A stretch of 11,943 nt of DNA, from positions 1 to 11,943 of the forward strand of contig CALXTH010000054.1 of assembly GCA_944391365.1 (NCBI GenBank), in the 5' to 3' direction. Position 1 is the first letter of the stretch, and every line of letters begins with the position of its first letter. Below are positions 7,871 to 11,943 of the stretch, in pieces. Source of the DNA: an uncultured Alphaproteobacteria bacterium. Lineage in GTDB: Bacteria > Pseudomonadota > Alphaproteobacteria > RF32 > CAG-239. The notes beneath the pieces are model-generated. The model did not search any database and was not told the origin of the DNA. It was given only the letters and a program-made list of their open reading frames with translations. The position numbers were made by a program, and so were the translations under genes.

Positions 7871-7897
7871 GCTTCTCCGGCGTCCGACCGGAGAAGC
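7871..7897 (-). terminator. Intrinsic terminator after serS
   Basis: GCTTCTCCGG (7871-7880) and CCGGAGAAGC (7888-7897) form a perfect 10-bp stem with a 7-nt loop. On the minus strand the stem is followed by TTTT (7870-7867), as expected of a Rho-independent terminator 13 nt after the serS stop. It lies 6 nt before the SD of the HD gene, leaving no room for a promoter between them, so partial read-through or a promoter inside serS is implied for the downstream genes. Confidence 0.8.
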
Positions 7898-7909
7898 GCG
7901 TTAACAAAT

Positions 7910-9196
7910 TTATTTTATATTTTTGCCTATTTTGGCCTTGCCGCCCATATACGGCCGCAACTTAACCGGAATATTGACACTGCCGTCTGCATTTTGATGA
8001 CATTCAATGAACGGGACCAGTGCCCGGGGCGTCGCAATACCGGTGTTGTTCAAAGTATGAACATATCTGACCTTGCCGTCGGCATTCGCCCGATAACGCA
8101 AATTGGTACGGCGGGCCTGCCATTCGGTAATGTTGGAGCAGGAATGAGTCTCCCGGTAGCAATTTTGAGAAGGCACCCAGGCTTCAAGATCATACTGGCG
8201 GTATTTCGGTGCTCCCATATCCCCGGTACAGATATCAAGCACCTGATAAGGCAGCTCCAAATCCTGCAAGACTTCTTCAGAAATCTTCAGCAGGGTCTGG
8301 TGCCATTTGTTGCTTTCCGCAATATCATTTTTGCAGATGACAAACTGTTCGGTTTTCATGAACTGATGGACGCGAACCAGCCCCCGGGTATCTTTTCCTG
8401 CCGCCCCGGCTTCACGACGGAAGCAGGGTGAAAAGCCGGCATAGAGAATCGGCAAATCAGCCTCGGTCAAAATTTCATCGGCGTGCAGGGAGTTCAGAAT
8501 CAGTTCTGCCGTTCCCGACAGGTAAATATCATCCGCCGGCATATAATAGATTTCATCCCGGGAAAACGGCAGATATCCCTGACCATAAAGAGGTTTTTCT
8601 TTGGATATTGACGGCACGGTAATCACTGTAAAGCCGTGAGCACGTAATTTGTCAAGCACTATCATGTGCATGGACAGCTCAAGCTGTGCCAAGTCATTTT
8701 TTATCGCATAGGTTCTGGAGCCGCTGACTCTGGCAATACGCTCCATTTCTGCCCAGTCATTGAGTTCCATCAGTTCAATATGATCTCGCGGTTTGAAGTC
8801 AAAATGAGGAATTTCTCCGACTTTGCGAATGACAACATTTCCGCTTTCATCCGGTCCGACCGGGCATTCCGGGCTCGGCAGGTTAGGCATCCGCAGCATA
8901 ATTTCATCAAATTTTTTCTGTTCGGCATCCAGGACATCAAGCTCCTGACGCAGTTCTTCACCCAAGGCTTTGCTTTTGGCGATAATCGTCGGGCGCTCTT
9001 CTGCCGACGCATTTTTTATTGAATTGCTCAAGCGGTTTTTTTCTTCCGCCAGCGCCTGGGACGATGTTTTCAATTTGGTAATTGAGGTATGCAGGGATAT
9101 CAAATCATCAAGACTGATAATATTTTCATAGCCTTTTTTTCTTAGTCCGTCCTGTACAAGTTCTTTATTTTCAATGATAAATTTAATATCCAACAT
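7910..9196 (-). CDS. serS: Seryl-tRNA synthetase
   Basis: This class II synthetase charges tRNA-Ser with serine. At 428 residues it is full length (E. coli 430). The N-terminal region to about residue 105 is the long charged coiled coil that grips tRNA-Ser. The catalytic core shows the serine-site segment LSGTAE (227-232), motif 2 around FRREAGAAGKDTRGLVRVHQF (259-279), HSCSNITEWQARR (351-363) and motif 3 NNTGIATPRALVPFIE (383-398). Motif 3 differs from the common proteobacterial LNGSGLAVGRTLVA form. The start ATG (9194-9196) has a modest GGGA about 10 nt upstream. It faces away from trpS across 101 bp, and a strong terminator follows. It heads the minus-strand gene block that also includes serine dehydratase. 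Confidence 0.98.
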   Translation of the reverse strand: MLDIKFIIENKELVQDGLRKKGYENIISLDDLISLHTSITKLKTSSQALAEEKNRLSNSIKNASAEERPTIIAKSKALGEELRQELDVLDAEQKKFDEIMLRMPNLPSPECPVGPDESGNVVIRKVGEIPHFDFKPRDHIELMELNDWAEMERIARVSGSRTYAIKNDLAQLELSMHMIVLDKLRAHGFTVITVPSISKEKPLYGQGYLPFSRDEIYYMPADDIYLSGTAELILNSLHADEILTEADLPILYAGFSPCFRREAGAAGKDTRGLVRVHQFMKTEQFVICKNDIAESNKWHQTLLKISEEVLQDLELPYQVLDICTGDMGAPKYRQYDLEAWVPSQNCYRETHSCSNITEWQARRTNLRYRANADGKVRYVHTLNNTGIATPRALVPFIECHQNADGSVNIPVKLRPYMGGKAKIGKNIK

Positions 9197-9225
9197 GTTT
9201 TTTTGTATCCCAGTTTTTATTTTTA

Positions 9226-9254
9226 TTGATTTTCACTGTGGTTTAGAGTATCAA
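9226..9254 (+). promoter_or_regulatory. Possible sigma-70-type promoter for trpS
   Basis: TTGATT (9226-9231) and TATCAA (9249-9254) are separated by 17 nt in the serS-trpS divergent gap. Each box matches the consensus at four of six positions. It would start transcription about 37 nt before the trpS ATG. The same short AT-rich region must also hold the serS promoter, which I cannot place. Confidence 0.3.
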
Positions 9255-9297
9255 TTTTGCAGAGAAATTCAATATAAAAATTAGGAAAAGCAACAAA

Positions 9298-10314
9298 ATG
9301 TTTGAAGGAAAAACGATTTTGACCGGCGTCAAGCCGACCGGCACGCCCCATCTTGGCAATTATCTCGGCGCCATCAAGCCGGCCATCAAACTCGGTCATG
9401 AGGCTGTCGGCAGTGGCGGAAAGCATTATATGTTTATTGCCGATTATCATGCGATTAATGCCGAAAAAGATCCGGCCGTTCTCAACCAGAAGCTCAGGGA
9501 AATCGCCTGCATTTATCTGGCCGGCGGACTTGACCCCAGCAAGTCCGTCTTTTACAGGCAGTCAGACATTCCCGAAATTCCTGAGATTACAACTATTTTG
9601 TATGCTTATACGCCCAAAGGCTTTATGAACAAGGCGCATGCATATAAGGCCGCCGTTGACAAGAATCGGGAGGCGGGAAAGCCGGATGACGACGGAATTA
9701 ATATGGGCCTGTATACTTATCCGACACTGATGGCGGCTGATATTCTGGCTTATGATTCCGATATTGTTCCCGTCGGCAAAGATCAGGTTCAGCATGTGGA
9801 AATTGCCCGGGATATTGCCGGGGCGATTAATGCCCATTACGGGCGTCCCCTGCTGCATCTTCCCGAATATTATTTTGATCCTCATGTGGCCGTGGTTCCG
9901 GGGATTGACGGTCGGAAGATGAGCAAGTCTTACGGCAATGTTATTCCTCTTTTTGAAGATGACAAGGCTATTAAAAAGGCTATTTTTTCGATTAAGACCG
10001 ATTCCCGCCCGATGGAAGAACCCAAAGATCCCGAAGGCATTTTGGTTTATGAAATCTACAAGGCTGTCGCCACTCCGGCTCAGCTTCAGGAAATGGCCGA
10101 AGGTCTGCGGCAAGGCAAGCTCGGGTACGGGCATATTAAAAATATGCTTTTGGATGCGGTTATTGCCGAAGTTAAAGAGGCGCGGGAAAAATACAATTAT
10201 TATATGGCGCATTTTTCCGAAGTTGAAGCCCTTTTGGCAGAAGGAGCCGCCAAAGCCCGCCCCGCTGCCCGGGCAACTCTTGACCGTTTAAAATCTGCCG
10301 TGTTTGGTTGTTAA
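9298..10314 (+). CDS. trpS: Tryptophanyl-tRNA synthetase
   Basis: This class I synthetase charges tRNA-Trp with tryptophan. It is 338 residues long, normal for bacterial TrpRS. The Rossmann-fold signatures are visible: the HIGH-type motif PHLGN (17-21) and KMSKS (207-211) within DGRKMSKSYGN. Also present are MFIADYHA (45-52), MAADIL (145-150) and GKDQVQHVEIARDIA (160-174), all typical of TrpRS. The ATG at 9298 is preceded by AGGAAAAG about 8-15 nt upstream. It is the only plus-strand housekeeping gene in the window, divergent from serS. Its 3' flank is a 220-nt region of short hairpins, closed by the terminator at 10535-10560 that it shares with the convergent cysteine-rich gene. Confidence 0.98.
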   Translation: MFEGKTILTGVKPTGTPHLGNYLGAIKPAIKLGHEAVGSGGKHYMFIADYHAINAEKDPAVLNQKLREIACIYLAGGLDPSKSVFYRQSDIPEIPEITTILYAYTPKGFMNKAHAYKAAVDKNREAGKPDDDGINMGLYTYPTLMAADILAYDSDIVPVGKDQVQHVEIARDIAGAINAHYGRPLLHLPEYYFDPHVAVVPGIDGRKMSKSYGNVIPLFEDDKAIKKAIFSIKTDSRPMEEPKDPEGILVYEIYKAVATPAQLQEMAEGLRQGKLGYGHIKNMLLDAVIAEVKEAREKYNYYMAHFSEVEALLAEGAAKARPAARATLDRLKSAVFGC

Positions 10315-10355
10315 ACATCCTCCCCGGTCAGAAAACTTAGGCGGAAGCTGAGGCA

Positions 10356-10507
10356 CCACCGAGGCGGTGGGGCCACAAGCTGGCGCAGCTTGATCCGATC
10401 GGCGACCTGAGGCAGGTCGATCCCATCGGTTTGCTGTTGCAAGCTGGCGCAGCTTGACCCGGTCGGTTAGCGGTTGAGAGATTGGGGCATGAAGCGCACT
10501 GCGTGCG
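10356..10507. repeat. Array of short 3-nt-loop hairpins with three copies of a 27-bp unit
   Basis: Five perfect inverted repeats, each with a 3-nt loop, lie between trpS and its terminator: CCACCG-AGG-CGGTGG (10356-10370), CAAGCTG-GCG-CAGCTTG (10376-10392), CGACCTG-AGG-CAGGTCG (10403-10419), CAAGCTG-GCG-CAGCTTG (10440-10456) and CGCAC-TGC-GTGCG (10495-10507). The middle three each run into a related 11-mer (GATCCGATCGG, GATCCCATCGG, GACCCGGTCGG). This makes 27-bp units at 10376-10402 and 10403-10429 (tandem) and at 10440-10466. The arms differ between units but stay paired. The array would lie in the trpS 3' untranslated RNA. It is GC-rich compared with its surroundings, and I see no convincing ORF through it on either strand. 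Its function is unknown; a REP-like or transcript-stabilising element is possible. Confidence 0.8.
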
Positions 10508-10534
10508 GATTGTGCTGGCGGAAAAATTGAAGGT

Positions 10535-10560
10535 AAAGGCTCGGTGTGTACCGAGCCTTT
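10535..10560. terminator. Strong bidirectional intrinsic terminator
   Basis: AAAGGCTCGGT (10535-10545) pairs perfectly with ACCGAGCCTTT (10550-10560) around a 4-nt loop, giving an 11-bp stem. The A and T flanks make it work in either direction. It lies 4 nt beyond the stop of the minus-strand cysteine-rich gene and 220 nt beyond trpS, so it probably ends both convergent transcripts. Confidence 0.85.
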
Positions 10561-10564
10561 CTCG

Positions 10565-11374
10565 TTACCATGAGGTGAGTATTGGGCGAACATTGCAGTT
10601 TACTCTGCCATTATATCCGTCCAAGGTGCCATCAGACATATTTATGCGGAAGCCGCTACCGCCGCCGTTACTGACAGATGTCCAATAACATGAATAATCA
10701 GATATGTATCTTCCACCATAGGATGTTAATCGATCATTCAGAGTTGATTTATTGTTATACATTGTTCTTAATTGCTCAACCGTTGGTAAAGTTCCTTCCA
10801 AATTGTCACAGAATAATTTTTCTCTGCAGGCAGCCATGGCATTTCCCCAGTCCATAGATGGACCGATATCCCACATTGTTACATAAAAGTCCATATCTGT
10901 GGTTTTCACGGCAATTATTTCTCCATTACATTTGTAGACATCACCGTCGGGGCCGTTTAAAATTTGTTGTTGGCAACTTCCATTCTTCCATTCATAGCCG
11001 CTTGAACACGTGCATTGAGCATATTTGCCACCGCAGGCGGAGCCTGCGCCACCGGCATAGCCGGTACCTGTACAGGTATATTTATAACTTGAAGCACAAG
11101 AACATTCAGCATATAACCCGCCACAGGATTTTCCGAAACCGGATTGCCCGGCGCCGGTACAGGATTCAGTAAATCCGTTTTTCTTGCAAATTTCAGCTTC
11201 TGTTGGCAAACATGCCCACTTGTTTCCAAACGGGCATTTAACGCCCTTGCCGCCGTTGCAAGAAGTTTCGGTATACCCCAAAGTCGCACAGTCTTGTGTC
11301 GCCACACATTGAGCATGAGATAAAGTCGGTAAAAAGGACAGACTCGTCCCGATAAGTAAATATTTAATATTCAT
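10565..11374 (-). CDS. Secreted cysteine-rich repeat protein, full-length paralogue
   Basis: This 269-residue protein has a signal peptide (MNIKYLLIGTSLSFLPTLSHA, predicted cleavage before Q22; no lipobox). It has twenty cysteines. Fourteen lie between 29 and 134, including two 30-residue tandem repeats (about 70-98 and 99-128) with the pattern C-TG-x-G, CGGxYAxCxC, SxY (C72/C84/C91/C93 and C101/C114/C121/C123). The C-terminal domain (about 146-267) has DWGNAMAAC, GTLPTVEQLRTMYNNKS, YWTSVSNG, INMSDG and VNCNVRPI in that order. This order resembles DUF1566/Lcl-type domains, which are often found on surface proteins (inference). The start has SD GGAG 9-12 nt upstream. The first ~130 residues nearly match the edge gene at 1-788, while the C-terminus has diverged. 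It is preceded by a long structured gene-free region that may regulate it. The partner or ligand is unknown. Confidence 0.88.
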   Translation of the reverse strand: MNIKYLLIGTSLSFLPTLSHAQCVATQDCATLGYTETSCNGGKGVKCPFGNKWACLPTEAEICKKNGFTESCTGAGQSGFGKSCGGLYAECSCASSYKYTCTGTGYAGGAGSACGGKYAQCTCSSGYEWKNGSCQQQILNGPDGDVYKCNGEIIAVKTTDMDFYVTMWDIGPSMDWGNAMAACREKLFCDNLEGTLPTVEQLRTMYNNKSTLNDRLTSYGGRYISDYSCYWTSVSNGGGSGFRINMSDGTLDGYNGRVNCNVRPILTSW

Positions 11375-11398
11375 AACTAAGCTCCATTGTTTTCTGTT

Positions 11399-11436
11399 AA
11401 AACAACACCGCTTTAGCTATGAAAACTAAGGCGGTG
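11399..11436 (-). terminator. Terminator-like hairpin just before the cysteine-rich gene (possible attenuator)
   Basis: On the minus strand, an 11-bp stem (11426-11436 with 11406-11416, one G-T pair, 9-nt loop) is followed at once by TTGTTTT (11405-11399). It lies 25-62 nt upstream of the cysteine-rich gene's ATG, so it would interrupt the leader and not end a gene. The T-tract can also pair with the next bases: TTGTTTT with AAAACAA at 11393-11387, 5-nt loop. That pairing ends just before the SD. Confidence 0.5.
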
Positions 11437-11616
11437 AGGAGCTGAAAAACTGCACTATCAAAGCAGTCGCTGTTATTCGTCATATCGCGAACCCCGAAGG
11501 CAGTAACCCGAAAGTTAAAGGCAATATCCTTATTTACCAGCACTCCACACCATAGTGGATATTTTGATAGTAGGTGTTTTTCAGACACCACAGCCGGTTT
11601 TCCTGACTGCATAGTC

Positions 11617-11645
11617 AGAATATCATAATGGGAGAGCTTTGGCAA
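11617..11645 (-). promoter_or_regulatory. Possible promoter for the cysteine-rich gene leader
   Basis: On the minus strand, TTGCCA (11645-11640) and TATTCT (11622-11617) are separated by 17 nt; they match the sigma-70 consensus at five and four of six positions. Transcription would start near 11610 and give a ~235-nt leader before the gene. The -35 box overlaps the plus-strand terminator hairpin at 11633-11654. Confidence 0.25.
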
Positions 11646-11654
11646 GCTCTTTTT
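11633..11654 (+). terminator. Plus-strand intrinsic terminator, transcript unknown
   Basis: AGAGCTT (11633-11639) pairs with AAGCTCT (11644-11650) around a TGGC loop, followed by TTTT. No plus-strand gene precedes it: the nearest feature to the left is the minus-strand cysteine-rich gene. If real, it would end an unannotated plus-strand RNA from about 11400-11655, antisense to the gene's leader. Confidence 0.45.
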
Positions 11655-11738
11655 CATGTAATCACGAATTTGGGATTTTCAAGGTGGGGGGGTATGTTGA
11701 GGGCGTGATGAAAATAAAGATGACTTTTAGAATCATAC

Positions 11739-11779
11739 TCACCCGCCCTTATGGGCGACCTCTTTCCTAAGAGAGGTGA
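11739..11779. repeat. REP-like palindrome cluster
   Basis: Two adjacent hairpins, CGCCC-TTAT-GGGCG (11744-11757) and ACCTCT/AGAGGT with an 8-nt interior (11758-11777), sit inside an outer pair TCACC (11739-11743) and GGTGA (11775-11779). This compact nested layout resembles the palindromic intergenic repeats seen in many bacterial genomes. Copy number elsewhere cannot be judged from one window. Confidence 0.5.
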
Positions 11780-11914
11780 ATTTGGACACAGCTTGCGGCT
11801 GTGGAGTTTAAATTTCACCTGGATGTCTTGCGGCGTAAGTCTCGCTTAAAGCTCGACAACATCCAATTCCGACTAAATTTGTTGTTTCGCGTCGTTTCAC
11901 TAGCTCACAACAAA
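11774..11914. other. Three consecutive long inverted repeats (structured DNA or RNA)
   Basis: Three stems follow one another almost without gaps. AGGTGAA (11774-11780) pairs with TTCACCT (11814-11820) and encloses the hairpin CACAGC-TTGCG-GCTGTG (11787-11803). TGGATGT (11820-11826) pairs with ACATCCA (11859-11865) and encloses a small hairpin (11827-11839). TTTGTTGT (11878-11885) pairs with ACAACAAA (11907-11914). The layout suggests a folded RNA or an element end. The strand is undetermined. Confidence 0.5.
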
Positions 11915-11943
11915 AAGTCTCATTGCGTCTCCTCAGAAAAAGC

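Larger units (their letters stand above)
11375..11943. other. 569-bp region without a convincing gene; structured, probable leader and palindromic element
   Basis: This region lies upstream of the minus-strand cysteine-rich gene and runs to the window edge. It holds two opposed terminator-like hairpins bracketing a ~250-nt segment (11399-11654), a run of seven G (11686-11692), a palindrome cluster (11739-11779) and three consecutive long inverted repeats (11774-11914). An 86-codon minus-strand frame (11397-11657) lies here but has no SD, has hairpins at both ends, and resembles nothing I recognise. No tRNA or known riboswitch was recognised. Confidence 0.6.

Noticed and set aside
7703..8431. 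242-codon plus-strand frame across the HD gene start and the serS end
   Set aside because: It runs antisense through two real genes and the terminator, with no family resemblance.
9562..10212. 216-codon minus-strand frame inside trpS
   Set aside because: Antisense shadow of a complete TrpRS with HLGN and KMSKS motifs.
10356..10507. CRISPR array
   Set aside because: The units are hairpins repeated in tandem or 10 nt apart, without regular unique spacers or cas genes.
10288..10593. 101-codon minus-strand frame over the hairpin array
   Set aside because: It overlaps the trpS end, the terminator and the cysteine-rich gene's end; composition is dictated by the palindromes; no SD.
10565..10720. 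Diversity-generating retroelement variable region at the C-terminus
   Set aside because: There is no template repeat or reverse transcriptase in the window, and differences between the paralogues are spread out, not limited to adenine-derived codons.

Overview
The window looks like chromosomal DNA from a Gram-negative bacterium. Signal peptides, a lipobox protein and ordinary bacterial synthetases support this. An uncultured, gut-type alphaproteobacterium is my best guess, from the style of the secreted cysteine-rich proteins and the gene mix, but nothing here proves it. TGA is used as a stop, so the code appears standard. Genes are densely packed, with overlaps of 1 to 11 bases.

The two edges mirror each other. 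Positions 1-788 (+) carry the 3' part of a gene for a secreted cysteine-rich protein, and 10565-11374 (-) carries a full-length paralogue in the opposite orientation. Their first ~130 residues are nearly identical, while their C-terminal domains have diverged. Each is convergent with its neighbour across a strong hairpin (810-832 and 10535-10560).

Between them lies a long minus-strand block that reads from 9196 down to 859: serS, an intrinsic-terminator-like hairpin, an HD-domain phosphohydrolase with an apparent degenerate duplicate domain, a HAD phosphatase, a membrane-anchored Memo-AMMECR1 fusion, an M49 (dipeptidyl peptidase III-like) metallopeptidase with an HEXXH pentapeptide, sdaA (iron-sulfur L-serine dehydratase), a small membrane protein and a 52-residue lipoprotein. 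The five genes from the HD protein to sdaA overlap or nearly touch, so they are probably cotranscribed and translationally coupled. The visible themes are serine use (SerRS, SdaA), peptide breakdown (M49) and phosphohydrolases, but no single pathway unites them. trpS is transcribed divergently from serS across a 101-bp gap.

The non-coding DNA is the least ordinary part. Downstream of trpS (10315-10534) is an array of short hairpins with 3-nt loops, including three copies of a 27-bp unit whose arms change in a compensatory way. Upstream of the intact cysteine-rich gene (11375-11943) is about 570 bp without a convincing gene. It holds a terminator-like hairpin just before the ribosome binding site, an opposite-facing terminator, a palindrome cluster resembling REP-type elements and three consecutive long inverted repeats. 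It may be a structured leader or a mobile palindromic element.
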